Shown: piece by piece, positions 37,101 to 47,245 of the stretch | How positions within the stretch are numbered: the first letter of the stretch is position 1 | Layout of the letters: each line of letters opens with the position of its first letter | Assembly: GCA_028819255.1 (NCBI GenBank) | Contig: JAPPMB010000064.1 | Span: 1 to 64,000 of the forward strand | Origin: Bryobacterales bacterium | GTDB taxonomy: Bacteria; Acidobacteriota; Terriglobia; Bryobacterales; UBA6623 | DNA length: 64,000 nucleotides | Reading direction: 5' to 3' | Translations under genes and position numbers: made by a program | Notes under the pieces: generated by a model | Databases searched by the model: none | Told to the model about the DNA's origin: nothing | Seen by the model: only the letters and a program-made list of their open reading frames with translations

Positions 37101-37826
37101 CGCAGGGAACCGGGGGAGCTTCTGCAGTACGTTTTTCGAAACAATCTACCCACCCGTCAGCTGATCGAGTCGGAATTCGTGATGGCGAACGAGGTGGTCG
37201 CCGGCTACTACGGACTGGGTGGCCGGACCGACAGCGGGTTCAAGTTTGTTCCCGTGCGCCACGGCCGGTCCGATCTGGGAGGTCTGCTGACGCAGGCCGC
37301 GATCATGGCCGGCCTGTCGGACGGCCGGGAGTCGAATCCGGTCAAGCGCGGTGCCTGGCTGGCCCGCAAGATCATCGCCGAGCCGCCCGACCCTCCGCCT
37401 CCCAATGTTCCGGACCTGAACGAGGAAACGGAGGGCCTGCCGCTCCGGGAGCGCCTCGAAAGGCACCGGAGCCAGCCCGGCTGTGCGCAGTGCCATTCCA
37501 GGATCGATCCTTGGGGCGTGCCGTTCGAAGAGCTGGATGCGGGCGGGCTGGCGAAGACCGAGCAGGTTGACGCCCGATCCGTCTTGCCGGACGGAACCGA
37601 GGTGTCGGGACTCCGGGATCTGAAGCGCTACCTCAGCGAGGACCGGATCGACCAGGTGGCATTCAGTCTCCTGAAACACCTCGCGACCTACGCGAACGGC
37701 CGAAGCCTGACGCACAATGAGCTAAACTATCTCAGGCAGGACGGCATGCGTCTGGCGGCTGGCGGGTACCGGACCCAGGACATGGTCCGGTACGTCGTGG
37801 GGAGCAAACTGTTCCTGGAGAAGTAG
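34191..37826 (+). CDS. DUF1592-family cytochrome-containing protein with inserted LamG domain
   Basis: About 1211 aa, exported (signal [20 protein letters not shown], cleaved near ASAA). Domain order by sequence: cytochrome c-like PSCyt1 with CLLCH (near residue 57) and [16 protein letters not shown]1587 ([20 protein letters not shown]); an unassigned beta-rich part; a concanavalin-like LamG domain ([58 protein letters not shown]) around residues 420-620; DUF1595 ([20 protein letters not shown]); DUF1592 ([20 protein letters not shown]); DUF1588 with a second CAQCH (near 1096) and [13 protein letters not shown]; and DUF1585 ([20 protein letters not shown]). ATG 34191 is chosen for the signal peptide; GTG 34149 in frame is possible. 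It is 32 bases before the DUF1552 gene, its standard partner. Function is unknown; a periplasmic heme enzyme or polymer-degrading complex is likely. Confidence 0.87.
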   Translation: MNWRTGLHAARALAAALFAVATWISQVSPASAAKSAPDPLETSFRERMKPFLQKNCLLCHNEDTAMSGVRLDELSGAVEERRLKLWELVHERIGDGTMPPEGAPQPDPAERKRALEWISAALDAARSRPTPKNGNVRRLTVSQYRNTLRSLLLLEDELTDTLPPDAVSEDGFVNNSSTLEFSPLQMEAYLEIASDALDRAIVDPDSRPSIQRFRVDLGRGVNPDPLPDKLILGANSLLLETPDYVVTEPVPVKPFAFDPRPMRTRYRFIEGYKGNATVRGWRDFDSIYHSVFAGMRGSRGYPKGSPYQSVPEGLLLRPAIPSDEIFGSGGTYGPKANFKISLRELPHFGRFRVTVTASRYDDGLLLDPADRPRDPDARGAVVSHDPAKPTTVRIGRSGIYQVDLYEADLKELPVPAPASRLTEGLSGSWPLDGDGPGRLEGDARYVNSPFGMAASFDGEDDGLVIPRDEAPDVGAGDFTVAAWVRPRQLRTAGLVALGTYGWTHGWYLEAFGNKGAIRIETTGPDRESNGGVASPEGVLRNRAWQHVAAVVRRSDGQSMLYVNGYRVAKGTIGPAELGNPSLDLYLGRIPEGPQFRGELDEVRIFGRALDESELQTLVEPGREFALPPSEKAQEVNLVLGGREFSKALDRPAFLAARLAEGPLRIEAALTGVKDLERIVLTPLSDDDAVARRFLAFERRTPRVGVHLGLRRDCGSTLNPVGPPQEVPGTGLARYVFEGAISNYPSPDVEKDNGNYLAGIREIAVRSEYTDGRDMPRLLIRSVEFEGPLHETWPPESHRNIFVDSARRSDSRAYAREILRSFAGRAFRRPATDSEETALMRVFQDSLESGRGFRRSISDALQVALTSPQFLFLVESSATPEPEPLDETELASKLAYFLWNGPPDRTTRDLAERGRLRESLDAEVSRMIADSRFSAFVGEFASRWLGLEKFDVLEPERKRFPKLTRETRAHLRREPGELLQYVFRNNLPTRQLIESEFVMANEVVAGYYGLGGRTDSGFKFVPVRHGRSDLGGLLTQAAIMAGLSDGRESNPVKRGAWLARKIIAEPPDPPPPNVPDLNEETEGLPLRERLERHRSQPGCAQCHSRIDPWGVPFEELDAGGLAKTEQVDARSVLPDGTEVSGLRDLKRYLSEDRIDQVAFSLLKHLATYANGRSLTHNELNYLRQDGMRLAAGGYRTQDMVRYVVGSKLFLEK

Positions 37827-37858
37827 GCCCAAACGAGTCTCGACCTGCGGAGCAACCG

Positions 37859-39199
37859 ATGAGCACCTCTCTCAAGATTGACCGTCGCGCATTCCTGCAC
37901 GGACTGGGGGGCGCGACCTTGGCGCTTCCCGTGCTGGACGCGATGGGCGCGGAGGTCACGCAAGAGTTGCCCCGGCGCTTCTGCGCGCTGTACACCGCCA
38001 ACGGCATGTCGCTCCCGAAGGCCGAGCACGGGATCGACGAATGGAGCTGGTTTCCGTCCGCCGAAGCGGATGGAGAGTTCGTGTTCGGCCGGTCCACGGA
38101 GCCGCTGGAGCCCTACCGCGAACAGCTCAGCTTCCTCGGCGGGCTGTATCATCCCTCCGGAACCAAGGCCGACCCGCACACATGCTCCGACATGTGGCTC
38201 ACCGGAGCGCCGCTGCACAACCCCAAGCCCGGAACCTACAACACGGTCGCCCTCGACCAGGTGGTGGCCCTGCACACCAAGCACTACTGCCGGCAGCCCT
38301 CGCTCGTGCTCTCGATCGACGCAGGGACCGGATTTCTTTCCCGAACCGGCACGATCTCCTACAACCTGGAGGGCAGGCCGATTCCCGCGGAGAACAATCC
38401 CCGGCGGATCTTCAACCGCCTCTTTCGAGGGGACAGGGATTCGCTCGAGTCCGAGCGCGACAAGCTGAACCGCCGGATCAAGCTGGTTGACGCCGTCGCC
38501 GAGAGCGCCCGCTCACTCAACAGACGCCTCGGAAAATCCGACCGCGTGCGGATGGACGAGTACATGACCTCGCTCGACGAGGTGGAGTCGAGGCTGATCG
38601 CGTCGGAGCGCTGGATCGACATTCCGCTCAAGAAGCAGGACTACTCGCACCTGAATCTGGACGCGACGTCGGAAGGGGATCCGGCCGAGTACTACCGCAC
38701 GATGTTCGACCTGATCGCCCTGGCGTTCGACGCGGACATCACCCGTTCCGTCGCGTTCATGCTGAACCGCGAGGACGGCATGGGAATCAGCGACACCTTC
38801 CCGCTGAAGCTCGGCCTCTCGAGCACACATCACAAGCTCTCGCACGCGACGGACAAGGAAGGGCAGAGGCAGTTCGCCGAGTACGACCGGTTCCTGAGCC
38901 GCCAGCTGTTGCACTTCCTGAATCGGATGTCCGAGTATCGCGACCGCGAGGGGACCGTACTGGACAACACGATCGTCCTGTACGGGAGCGGCGCAAGCAC
39001 AACCCACTATCCGCGGAACCTCCCGACCATGCTGATGGGCGGATCGAGGATGGGCCTGAAGCACGGCACCTACTGGCGCGATGGAGAGACTCGGATGTCC
39101 AACATGTACCTGAGCATCCTGCGATCCCTCGGCGTCGAGGAGGAAGGCTTCGCCGACAGCACGAGCACGCTCCACGACTCGATCTTTAGCCGCGCGTAG
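37859..39199 (+). CDS. DUF1552 protein, Tat-exported
   Basis: A 446-aa DUF1552 protein. The N-terminus [20 protein letters not shown] is a twin-arginine signal. Family hallmarks are [20 protein letters not shown], the MWLTGAPL segment followed by [20 protein letters not shown], the SYRxxG-type region [20 protein letters not shown], and the C-terminal [20 protein letters not shown]. The fold is related to DUF1501 and the alkaline phosphatase superfamily. It sits directly after the DUF1592-family gene (32-base gap); the two are nearly always neighbours in Acidobacteriota, Planctomycetota and Myxococcota and probably work together in the periplasm. The reaction is unknown. Confidence 0.9.
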   Translation: MSTSLKIDRRAFLHGLGGATLALPVLDAMGAEVTQELPRRFCALYTANGMSLPKAEHGIDEWSWFPSAEADGEFVFGRSTEPLEPYREQLSFLGGLYHPSGTKADPHTCSDMWLTGAPLHNPKPGTYNTVALDQVVALHTKHYCRQPSLVLSIDAGTGFLSRTGTISYNLEGRPIPAENNPRRIFNRLFRGDRDSLESERDKLNRRIKLVDAVAESARSLNRRLGKSDRVRMDEYMTSLDEVESRLIASERWIDIPLKKQDYSHLNLDATSEGDPAEYYRTMFDLIALAFDADITRSVAFMLNREDGMGISDTFPLKLGLSSTHHKLSHATDKEGQRQFAEYDRFLSRQLLHFLNRMSEYRDREGTVLDNTIVLYGSGASTTHYPRNLPTMLMGGSRMGLKHGTYWRDGETRMSNMYLSILRSLGVEEEGFADSTSTLHDSIFSRA

Positions 39200-39208
39200 T
39201 CGCGCGGC
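39189..39208. terminator. hairpin embracing the DUF1552 stop codon
   Basis: Perfect 8-bp arms GCCGCGCG and CGCGCGGC with loop TAGT, the loop holding the TAG stop (39197-39199). It would make a very stable RNA hairpin at the end of the DUF1592-DUF1552 pair. No T-run follows. Confidence 0.45.
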
Positions 39209-39868
39209 GTCGGGGCGAGCCGGCTCCGTATTCGTACGTCCCCGGGGCCTGATCCCGGACGTTTTCGATCCGTGGATTGGACGCGAATCCTGCAGTCGGG
39301 AGCCGCGGAGGCCGCCATCGCCGCCAAAGATCTTTCCAGCAGAATCCGGCTGGCGCCCGGTTGCTTCGGGAAATTGGGGGAATGGATTCGCGGACTCAGA
39401 GGCGGACGCCGTCGAGGCTTGTCGCCGCAGGTTCGACATTCCGGCCGCCGCCCTTCAGCCGGCACGTCCCGGTGAAAGTGTGGAAAGCGCGGTTCAGGGA
39501 GCCGAACGAGATCCGCACGAAGTTCGGGCTCCCCAGCCTCGCTGCGCGTCGACTGCAGTGACTCGGAGCCGAGTTGCGGTGCTCCGGACCCGCAAGCGTC
39601 GTCGGCCGCGGGGCAGTGCCCTCACGGTCGAGCGCGGCGCCCGGCAGCGCCGCCGCAGGAGGCCAGCCAATGCCTCTCGATCTCCCCGGCGGGTCCGGGT
39701 TGGCTCCAGCGACAATGCTCCGACACGGAACGGCCGATTGGCTTGCGAGTTGGCGTTCGGGATCCTATGCTGATACCAACGTGGGGAGTTCGCGGGCCGT
39801 GGGGGGCTCACGCGAGTAGCCAAGTCAGGGGCAGCCGGGGGAGTCTCCGGCGGTAGGAGGATATCGGA
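39209..39868. other. intergenic, upstream of tandem receptors
   Basis: About 660 bases without a supported gene. Its right end carries the probable promoter and Shine-Dalgarno (GGAGG, 39856-39860) of the next receptor. Confidence 0.45.
39743..39771 (+). promoter_or_regulatory. candidate sigma-70-type promoter of receptor gene
   Basis: TTGCGA (39743-39748) and TATGCT (39766-39771) are separated by exactly 17 bases. Each matches four of six consensus positions, and start of transcription near 39779 would leave a leader of about 90 bases before ATG 39869. In GC-rich DNA such matches are suggestive only. Confidence 0.3.
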
Positions 39869-42800
39869 ATGCACTGCACCGGTTTCGCGTTCGGGCGCTT
39901 GTCCCGAACGGCACTCTTGATTGCGGCGGCCGTTGCCGCGTACTCCCAGACCCAAACAGCGACCGTGCGGGGCACTGTTTCCGATGCCTCAGGGGCGGTT
40001 ATTCCCGGAGCCGTGCTGACGCTCACGAACGTCGACCAGAACCGGCCCTGGGAGGGCCAGGCGAACGCCTCTGGCGCGTACGTCTTTCAGCAGATCCCGC
40101 CCGGCAACTACTCGCTCTCGGTCGAAGCGGAGGGCTTCAAGCGCTACGAGCGGCCGAGGTTCATCCTCCAGGTTGCACAGGTCGCCGAGATCGACATCTC
40201 CCTCGAGGTAGGCGACGTGACCGAGGTTGTCGAGATCTCGGCGGAAGCGCCGCTGCTGGCCACCGCGACGTCCGACCTTGGCGAGGTCGTCAACTCCCGA
40301 ACCGCGGAATCGCTGCCGCTCAACGGCAGGAACGTCCTGCAGCTGATCGGCCTCACGCCGGGCATCAACACCACACGGAACTTCCGCAACGCGACCAGCG
40401 GCAACGGGTCGATCTCGGCCGTGGCGTTTTCGGCCAACGGCGGACGCAACGTCGCCAACTCGATCATGCTGGACGGCTCTTCCCAGGAGGTCATGGGCTT
40501 CAACCAGCCCTCCTATATCCCGTCGCCCGACACGCTGCAGGAGTTCAAGGTGCAGACGAACGCGTTCTCCGCGCAGTACGGGCGGACTGCGGGCGCCGTA
40601 GTCAACATGGTCACCCGCTCCGGAGGGAGCGAGTTCCACGGGGTTGTCTACGAGTTCCTCCGCAATGACAAGCTCCAGGCCAACAACTGGTTCGCGAACG
40701 CGAACGGGCGGGACCGGGCGCCCTTCCGCTTCAACCAGTTCGGCGGAACGCTCGGCGGTCCGCTGACGGCTTCGAGGCAGCGACTGTTCTTCTTCCAGAG
40801 CGTGGAGTTCCGCCGGCAGGTGAACCCGGCCTCCGTCACGCAGTCCGTGCCCACCCCGCGGATGAAGCAGGGGGACTTCAGCGAGGACAATCGGGTCGTC
40901 CACGATCCCCTGACGCTACGCGAGAACGGAACCAGGGATCCGTTCCCCGGCAACGTGGTGCCGGCCTCGCGGCACAACACGACCGCGCTCAACCTCCTCT
41001 CGTACTACCCGGAGCCGACGGCGCCAGGGATCCGGAACAACTTCTTCTCGCAGCTGGGATCCCGCCCGAACACGTGGGACACGTCCACGAAGGTCGACTA
41101 CCGCGTCAACGACCGCAACAACCTCTTCGTGCGCATCTCCCTCAACAAGGTGATCAACACCCTGCCCAGCCGCTGGAACAACATCGGCTCACCCGCCTCG
41201 GGCTGGAACGGCGGGATCAACCGCTCCTACACGCTGGACGACACACACCTCTGGAACGGCTGGGTCATGCACGGCAACTACGGCTACTCCTACCATGCGA
41301 ATCCCCGCCGGTACATCGAAGAGGATGTCTCGCAGGCGTCCCTCGGTCTGCCGGCCGCCCTTGACGGCCAGACGCAGTTCCCGGTCTTCCCCCGGGTCCA
41401 GGTCCAGGACTTCCAGCAGATGGGCAACAACGCGTTCTGGTACATCGGCAACAAGTTCGAGTCCCACACCTGGGTAGGGGACATGTCCCGGCTGTTCGGT
41501 GACCACACCATCAAGTTCGGCGGGGTCTTCCGTCTGAACCGCGTCTCGAACCATCGGCCCGCGGACCCGGCCGGCTTCTACCAGTTCACCCGGGGCTGGA
41601 CGCGGGAGAGGTTCAACCGCGGCCGGCAAGGCAACTCGGTTGCCAGCATGCTGCTCGGCTACCTGAACGGGGGGCGAATCCGCTTCGAGCCTGCACTGTC
41701 GCAGCAGACCCCGTACTGGGGGTTCTACATCCAGGACGACTGGCGCTTCTCTGACAAGCTCACGATCAACATCGGACTCCGCTGGGATCAGGACCGTCCG
41801 ATCACCGAGCGCTACAACCGGGCCGGCTGGTTTGACTTCGATGCCTCCCAGCCGGACCTCGCGCTGAGCACTCCGGGCCTGGAAAGGCCCGTCGTCGGCG
41901 GCCTGCAGTTCGCCGGCGCAGGAGGCAATCCGCGCCACATCAAGAACTACGACAACAACAACGTCGCGCCCCGGCTCGGTCTTGCCTACAAGCTGACGGA
42001 GAAGCTTGTCATCCGGACCGGAGCGGGCGTCTTCTTCAATCCGACGACGGGCTTCGGGCCGGGAACGGCGACCGCAGGAGCGGTCAGCTTCAATTCGGTC
42101 TCGCCGGTCGTCGGGAGCCAGGACGGCGGGCGCACCCCGTTCACGGACATTGCGGATCCCTTCCGGCTGGGCTTCAATGCGCCCACGAATGGGGCCGAGG
42201 GGCTCGCAACGTTCCTCGGGCAGAGTCCGGCGGCCATCGTGCGCACCGACAGAACTCCCTACTCGATCCAGTGGAACTTCAACATCCAGTATGAGCTTCC
42301 CGAGAGCTGGCTGTTCGACCTCGCCTATGCCGGCAACTCCGGGGTCAAGCTGCTCGGGTCGGGAGTGCAGTTCAACCAGCTGCCCAACGAACACCAGTCC
42401 CTCGGCGACCGCCTGACCGACCGCGTGGACAATCCGTTCTTCGGCGTGATTCCGAGCAACCTGGCACTCGGCCGGCGTACGATCGCCTACGGCCAGCTGC
42501 TCCGGCCGTACCCGCACTTCTCAGGCGTGAACACTCCCCGAGGATACGAGTTCAAGTCCAACTACCACGCCCTGCAGGTCAAGGTCCGCAAGCGCTACAG
42601 CAGCGGCCTCCAGCTCCTCGGCGCCTACACCTGGTCGAAGATGATCGACGACGTCAGTTCGGTCGCGGGCTTTGTCGGCGCCCAGAACCCCGGCTACACG
42701 AACCACTACGACAAGCGTCTGGACCGGTCGCTGTCGGGTCTGGATGTCGCCCATCGGCTGGTCATCAACTACCAGTACGAGCTGCCGTTCGGCAAGGGCA

Positions 42801-43315
42801 AGGCCCTGCTGAACCGCGGCGGCCTGGCGAACCAGATCCTCGGCGGCTGGAACATCAACGGCGTGACGACGTACCAGAGCGGGCTGCCGGTCGGAATCAC
42901 CTCGAGATTCAACAACCTCAACTCCTATGGAGGCCGGCAGACGCCGAATCGCGTGCTGGACCAGAACCCGTTGACTGAAGGCGCGGTCACGGAGCGGCTC
43001 GGGGGGCGCTTCTCCGGCAGGCCCTACTTCAACGCGAGCGCGTTCGAGCAGCCGGAGCCTTTCATGTTCGGGAACATGGGGAACTTCCTCCCTGATGCGC
43101 GGGAACCGGCCTACGTCAACTGGGACGTCTCGATCCTGAAGGACTTCCCGTTCAACGAGAGGGTCCGCCTCCAGTTCCGGGCGGAATTCTTCAACTTCTT
43201 CAACCACACCGTGTTCCGGCGCCCGAACACCAGCTTCGGGAACCCCAATTTCGGCAACATAACTGCCGCGGAGGCTGCGCGGATCGGGCAGCTGGGACTC
43301 AAGCTGTACTTCTAG
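39869..43315 (+). CDS. TonB-dependent receptor, Oar-like, with carboxypeptidase-regulatory domain
   Basis: A 1148-aa outer-membrane receptor. ATG 39869 follows GGAGG by 8 bases. Signal peptide SRTALLIAAAVAAYSQ, then an Ig-like regulatory domain (TVRGTVSDASGAVIPGAVLT, YVFQQIPPGNYSLSVEAEGF), a plug domain (ESLPLNGRNVLQLIGLTPGI, NSIMLDGSSQEVMGFNQPSY, LQEFKVQTNAFSAQYGRTAG), and a long barrel with GFYIQDDWRFSDKLTINIGL and NNVAPRLGLAYKLTEKLVIR, ending GQLGLKLYF with terminal phenylalanine. The middle region conserves the Oar-like pattern of alternating aromatic strands. It is the first of two tandem receptors on the plus strand, separated by 419 bases and a strong hairpin, so each is probably transcribed alone. 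Ligand unknown. Confidence 0.92.
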   Translation: MHCTGFAFGRLSRTALLIAAAVAAYSQTQTATVRGTVSDASGAVIPGAVLTLTNVDQNRPWEGQANASGAYVFQQIPPGNYSLSVEAEGFKRYERPRFILQVAQVAEIDISLEVGDVTEVVEISAEAPLLATATSDLGEVVNSRTAESLPLNGRNVLQLIGLTPGINTTRNFRNATSGNGSISAVAFSANGGRNVANSIMLDGSSQEVMGFNQPSYIPSPDTLQEFKVQTNAFSAQYGRTAGAVVNMVTRSGGSEFHGVVYEFLRNDKLQANNWFANANGRDRAPFRFNQFGGTLGGPLTASRQRLFFFQSVEFRRQVNPASVTQSVPTPRMKQGDFSEDNRVVHDPLTLRENGTRDPFPGNVVPASRHNTTALNLLSYYPEPTAPGIRNNFFSQLGSRPNTWDTSTKVDYRVNDRNNLFVRISLNKVINTLPSRWNNIGSPASGWNGGINRSYTLDDTHLWNGWVMHGNYGYSYHANPRRYIEEDVSQASLGLPAALDGQTQFPVFPRVQVQDFQQMGNNAFWYIGNKFESHTWVGDMSRLFGDHTIKFGGVFRLNRVSNHRPADPAGFYQFTRGWTRERFNRGRQGNSVASMLLGYLNGGRIRFEPALSQQTPYWGFYIQDDWRFSDKLTINIGLRWDQDRPITERYNRAGWFDFDASQPDLALSTPGLERPVVGGLQFAGAGGNPRHIKNYDNNNVAPRLGLAYKLTEKLVIRTGAGVFFNPTTGFGPGTATAGAVSFNSVSPVVGSQDGGRTPFTDIADPFRLGFNAPTNGAEGLATFLGQSPAAIVRTDRTPYSIQWNFNIQYELPESWLFDLAYAGNSGVKLLGSGVQFNQLPNEHQSLGDRLTDRVDNPFFGVIPSNLALGRRTIAYGQLLRPYPHFSGVNTPRGYEFKSNYHALQVKVRKRYSSGLQLLGAYTWSKMIDDVSSVAGFVGAQNPGYTNHYDKRLDRSLSGLDVAHRLVINYQYELPFGKGKALLNRGGLANQILGGWNINGVTTYQSGLPVGITSRFNNLNSYGGRQTPNRVLDQNPLTEGAVTERLGGRFSGRPYFNASAFEQPEPFMFGNMGNFLPDAREPAYVNWDVSILKDFPFNERVRLQFRAEFFNFFNHTVFRRPNTSFGNPNFGNITAAEAARIGQLGLKLYF

Positions 43316-43332
43316 CCCGCCTCGCCGGGACC

Positions 43333-43363
43333 ATGCCCCGCAGCGGCACCGGCTGCGGGGCAT
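43333..43363 (+). terminator. strong hairpin after receptor gene
   Basis: Perfect 12-bp arms ATGCCCCGCAGC (43333-43344) and GCTGCGGGGCAT (43352-43363) with a 7-base loop, 18 bases after the receptor's stop codon. Position and strength fit an intrinsic terminator or RNA 3'-end stabiliser, though the following bases (TCATGCT) are not a T-run. Confidence 0.6.
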
Positions 43364-43734
43364 TCATGCTCATGCAGGCGCCTGCAGGCGGGCCTCCGCG
43401 CGATGGGCCCTCTCCGCTGCCCAAGGAGCCTGTCGCTCCCTCGTTCGGACTGCGGACGCGCGGCCGATGACGCCCTCAATTCCCGGGCGACCAGGCCTCC
43501 ATGACCATCGTCCCTTGCAATCCCGACAGCGACATCGCGAGAAACCGTGTGCCGAACCGGGGGATGCCTGTCCGGCCTTCTCTATGAACCGGGTTTCGCA
43601 ACGTGTATAGTGTGGGCAAGCGGATGGACCGGGTCTCGGTCAAGCGATCCCGGACTCGCGCCCAGTGAGGTTCTCTAGGGGATCTCCGCAAGACGTGGCC
43701 GGTCGAATTCGCCCCAACAAGGAGGGGGTGCCCT
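43364..43734. other. intergenic between tandem receptors
   Basis: About 370 bases, no supported gene. TATAGT occurs near 43609 without a clear -35. A strong Shine-Dalgarno (AAGGAGGGGG, from 43719) precedes the TTG start of the next gene. Confidence 0.4.
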
Positions 43735-46700
43735 TTGACCAGACAGTTCTTCGTCGCGCTCTGCATCGCTGCATGCCTGCAGATTCCAGGCGCGATCTTC
43801 GCCCAGACTTCCGCGGGGTCCATCTCCGGACTTGTCTCGGACACGTCGGGAGCAGTGATTCCCGGCGTCACCCTGGAAGTGACCGACATCGAGCGCAACG
43901 TGACGTTCGAGACCTCCACGAACGAGGCCGGCTTCTATGTGGTGACACCACTGCCGCCGGGCGAATACCGCATCACCGCCGAAAGCGAGGGATTCCGGCG
44001 CTACATCCTGGAGCCCTTCCCGATCGCGACGCAGCAGAAGGCCGGCCTGGACATCGAGCTGGAACTCGGCCAGGTCACGGAATCGATCACGGTCGAAGGC
44101 ACGGCGCAGCTGATCGAGGCCACCAACTCAACTCTTAGCGGGGTCGTCGAGAACAGGCAGATCATGGATCTCCCGCTGAACGGGCGCAACGTGTATTCGC
44201 TCGCGGTGCTGACACCCGGCGTCTTCACGCGCGACCCGGCTCGCGGAAAGTTCCGCGAGGGCTTCCATTCGATCGGGATCTTCCAGGTAAACGGCGGCCG
44301 GGACTCGAGCAACATGATCATGATGGACGGCGTTCCGGTGACGATGAACTCGAACACCAACAACATGAACGCCAACAGCGCCCTGCCGACCATCGAGGGC
44401 ATCGAGGAGTTCCGCATCCAGACCAACTCCTACTCGGCGGAGTACGGCCGCAGCGGCGGGGGCGTGCTTACCATGTCCACGAAATCGGGGACGAACGAGC
44501 TGCACGGCACGGCGTTCAACTTTCTCCGCAACAACAAGATGGACTCGAACAACTTCTTCGCGAACAGGGCCGGAAACGACCTTGGCACCTTCCAGCGCAA
44601 CGAGTTCGGCTTCAGCGTCGGCGGCCCGATCATCCGGAACAGGACGTTCTTCTTCGAAGCCTACGAGGGCCGCCGCCAGCGAACCCAGGCGGTTCGGCTG
44701 CTGACGCTGCCCACTGCCCTGCAGAGGGCCGGCGACTTCTCGGAGACGCTCAACACGAGGGGCGAGGTGCGAACGATCTACGATCCGTTCTCGACGACCG
44801 AGGTCCCCGGCAGCTCTGGCGAGTTCTACAGGGATCCGTTCCCGGGGAACAGAATTCCGAACGCCATGATGGATCCGGTCGCGCTTACCACCGCGAGCTA
44901 CTACGGGGCGGAGCCGAACGTGCCGGGTCAGCCGTTCACGGGCCGGAACAACTTCCAGTTCGCCGGCGGGCGGCCGAACAACTCGAACCGCAACGTGTTC
45001 AAGGTGGACCACCTGTTCGGGCAGAACCAGCGGATCTTCGTGCGCCACACCGTGTTGGACGTGATCAGTTCGGCGCCCGAGCTGTGGGAGGGGCCCGGCT
45101 GCCCGGACGGCGGCTGCTTCACCAACAACGAGGCGCTCAACAACGCGGCGCTGTCGTACAACAACACGCTGACACCGACTTCGCTGCTCAGCCTGCGGTA
45201 CGGTTTCGCACGATCGATCCTCGACCGGGGCTCGTGGTTCCAGGGTTTCTCGCCGTCCGAACTCGGACTCCCGAAGCACCTTGAGAACGGAGCGGACCTG
45301 CTGGTCTTCCCGGAGTTCAGGATCTCGGAGATGACGGCTCCGGGCCTCAGGCACCACTGGAACTTCCGGTCCGCCAACATGTCCCACACCCTCAACGCCA
45401 CCTACTCGAAGGTCATTGGAAGCCACAGCCTCAAGGCTGGCGGCGAGTGGCGGGTGAATCTCATCAACCACATGCAGGCATCGTGGCAGATGTTCTATCA
45501 CTTCACTGCGGGAATGACCCAGGGCCCGGATCCGAGAAAGGTCTCGGCGAACGCCGGATTCGGCTACGCCTCCTTCCTGCTTGGGACGGGCAACAGCGGC
45601 CGGATCAACAACAGGATTCGGCCCGCGTTCTCCAGCAAGTCCTTCGGCGGCTACGTTCAGGACGACTGGAAGGTCTCGCGAAAGCTCACCCTCAACATCG
45701 GCGTGCGCTGGGATGCGGAGACGGGCCTGACGGAGCGCTACGATCGCTTCTCCGTCTTCGACCCGGATGTCCGGAGCCCGCTCGCGGAGCCCTCGGGCCT
45801 CGACCTTCGGGGTGGCTGGCGCTTTCCGAACGTGGACCTGCCGTCGGGGCGGAACCTCCGCAACCCTGAGTGGAACAACTTCGCACCTCGCTTGGGCCTC
45901 GCCTACCAGGCACTTCAGGGAACGGTCATCCGGATCGGCTACGGCATGTTCTTCGCGATGGCCCCGTGGGGCGCCAACTACTACCCGACCTCCCCGTATG
46001 CGACGACCACCCCCTGGCTGGCCTCCTTGGACGGCGTGACTCCGAACAACCTGCTGAGGGATCCGATCCCGGACGGCGTCATCCTGCCCCCGGGCTCGAG
46101 CGGCGGCATGCTGGCAGGAAACGGCCTGAATGCGAACGGACCGATCCCGTCGGTCATGCGCACGCCGTACAACCAGCAGTGGAACTTCACGATCGCCCAG
46201 CAGCTCGGACCGCGAACCGCCCTGGAAGTGGCGTACGCCGGAAACAAGGGGACCCACATTCCGTTCCGCCACGGGTGGCAGATGGACCAGCTGGATCCGG
46301 TCCACATCAATCCGGATTCCGGAATCCTCGACCTGGTTGACAACCCGCTGCACGGACTCGTGCCGGCCGGGGTGATGTCGCGGCCGAAAGTCCAGCGCGG
46401 CCAGCTACTGACTCCCTATCCGCAGTACCCGGGGGCCGTCGTCTCCGCTCCGGGATGGGGAAACACCACCTATCACTCCCTGCAGGCCAAGTTCACCAAG
46501 CGGTTCGAAGGCGGCGGGAACGCGGTTGTCGCCTATACGTTCTCGAAGCTGATTTCAGACGGCAGCGACAACGCCTGGACTTCGGCGCTGTGGAGAAACT
46601 ACTACTGTCGGCGGTGCGACAGGTCGATCTCCCCCTATGACCAGCGCCACCGTCTCATCACGAGCTACACCTACGAGCTGCCGTTCGGCAATGGAAAGCG

Positions 46701-47199
46701 GTTCGGGACCGGCTGGACGGGCGCGCTGAATGCGGTCCTGGGCCAGTGGCAGGTCAACGGGATCCTGACCCTGAACAGCGGCCTGCCGCTTCGGTTCAGC
46801 GTGCCGGGCAACACCAGCTTCTCGTTCGGCGGCCGCCAGTATCCGGACACGACGGGCCGCGATGCAAGGATCGACCACAACAACTTCGATCCGACGACCG
46901 AGACCTGGTTCGACACGGACCAGTTCTCGATTCCCGAACGCTTCACCTTCGGCACGCTGGGCCGGGTGCATCCGAATCTGCGGGCTGACTTTGTTGAGAC
47001 GCTCGACCTTTCGATCTTCAAGAACTTCAAGTTCCGGGAGCGGCTGACCGTACAGTTCCGGGCGGAATGGTTCAACGCCTTCAACCACCCGATCTTCAAC
47101 AACCCGGGCACACAGGTCGGAAGAGGCGGCTTCGGCCGGATTGCGTCTCAGGCGAACCTGCCGCGACAGACCCAGCTGGCGTTGAAGGTCATCTTCTGA
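43735..47199 (+). CDS. TonB-dependent receptor, Oar-like, with carboxypeptidase-regulatory domain
   Basis: A 1154-aa outer-membrane receptor starting at TTG 43735, chosen because AAGGAGGGGG lies 6-7 bases upstream and the signal peptide (FFVALCIAACLQIPGAIFAQ) follows at once. An Ig-like regulatory domain (GSISGLVSDTSGAVIPGVTL, FYVVTPLPPGEYRITAESEG) precedes the plug (MDLPLNGRNVYSLAVLTPGV, NMIMMDGVPVTMNSNTNN, IEEFRIQTNSYSAEYGRSGG) and the barrel (GYVQDDWKVSRKLTLNIGVR, NNFAPRLGLAYQALQGTVIR), ending TQLALKVIF. Overall similarity to the preceding receptor is moderate, so they look like paralogues with different ligands rather than a recent copy. A terminator-like hairpin follows the stop. Confidence 0.92.
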   Translation: MTRQFFVALCIAACLQIPGAIFAQTSAGSISGLVSDTSGAVIPGVTLEVTDIERNVTFETSTNEAGFYVVTPLPPGEYRITAESEGFRRYILEPFPIATQQKAGLDIELELGQVTESITVEGTAQLIEATNSTLSGVVENRQIMDLPLNGRNVYSLAVLTPGVFTRDPARGKFREGFHSIGIFQVNGGRDSSNMIMMDGVPVTMNSNTNNMNANSALPTIEGIEEFRIQTNSYSAEYGRSGGGVLTMSTKSGTNELHGTAFNFLRNNKMDSNNFFANRAGNDLGTFQRNEFGFSVGGPIIRNRTFFFEAYEGRRQRTQAVRLLTLPTALQRAGDFSETLNTRGEVRTIYDPFSTTEVPGSSGEFYRDPFPGNRIPNAMMDPVALTTASYYGAEPNVPGQPFTGRNNFQFAGGRPNNSNRNVFKVDHLFGQNQRIFVRHTVLDVISSAPELWEGPGCPDGGCFTNNEALNNAALSYNNTLTPTSLLSLRYGFARSILDRGSWFQGFSPSELGLPKHLENGADLLVFPEFRISEMTAPGLRHHWNFRSANMSHTLNATYSKVIGSHSLKAGGEWRVNLINHMQASWQMFYHFTAGMTQGPDPRKVSANAGFGYASFLLGTGNSGRINNRIRPAFSSKSFGGYVQDDWKVSRKLTLNIGVRWDAETGLTERYDRFSVFDPDVRSPLAEPSGLDLRGGWRFPNVDLPSGRNLRNPEWNNFAPRLGLAYQALQGTVIRIGYGMFFAMAPWGANYYPTSPYATTTPWLASLDGVTPNNLLRDPIPDGVILPPGSSGGMLAGNGLNANGPIPSVMRTPYNQQWNFTIAQQLGPRTALEVAYAGNKGTHIPFRHGWQMDQLDPVHINPDSGILDLVDNPLHGLVPAGVMSRPKVQRGQLLTPYPQYPGAVVSAPGWGNTTYHSLQAKFTKRFEGGGNAVVAYTFSKLISDGSDNAWTSALWRNYYCRRCDRSISPYDQRHRLITSYTYELPFGNGKRFGTGWTGALNAVLGQWQVNGILTLNSGLPLRFSVPGNTSFSFGGRQYPDTTGRDARIDHNNFDPTTETWFDTDQFSIPERFTFGTLGRVHPNLRADFVETLDLSIFKNFKFRERLTVQFRAEWFNAFNHPIFNNPGTQVGRGGFGRIASQANLPRQTQLALKVIF

Positions 47200-47214
47200 G
47201 CCTGCCGGGAGGGA

Positions 47215-47245
47215 GAACCGGGCGCTTGTCTCGAGTGCCCGGTTC
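47215..47245 (+). terminator. strong hairpin after receptor gene
   Basis: Arms GAACCGGGCGCT (47215-47226) and AGTGCCCGGTTC (47234-47245) pair over 12 positions with one G-U, around a 7-base loop, 16 bases after the stop. Same arm length, loop length and placement as the hairpin after the previous receptor, although the sequence differs. Confidence 0.6.
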
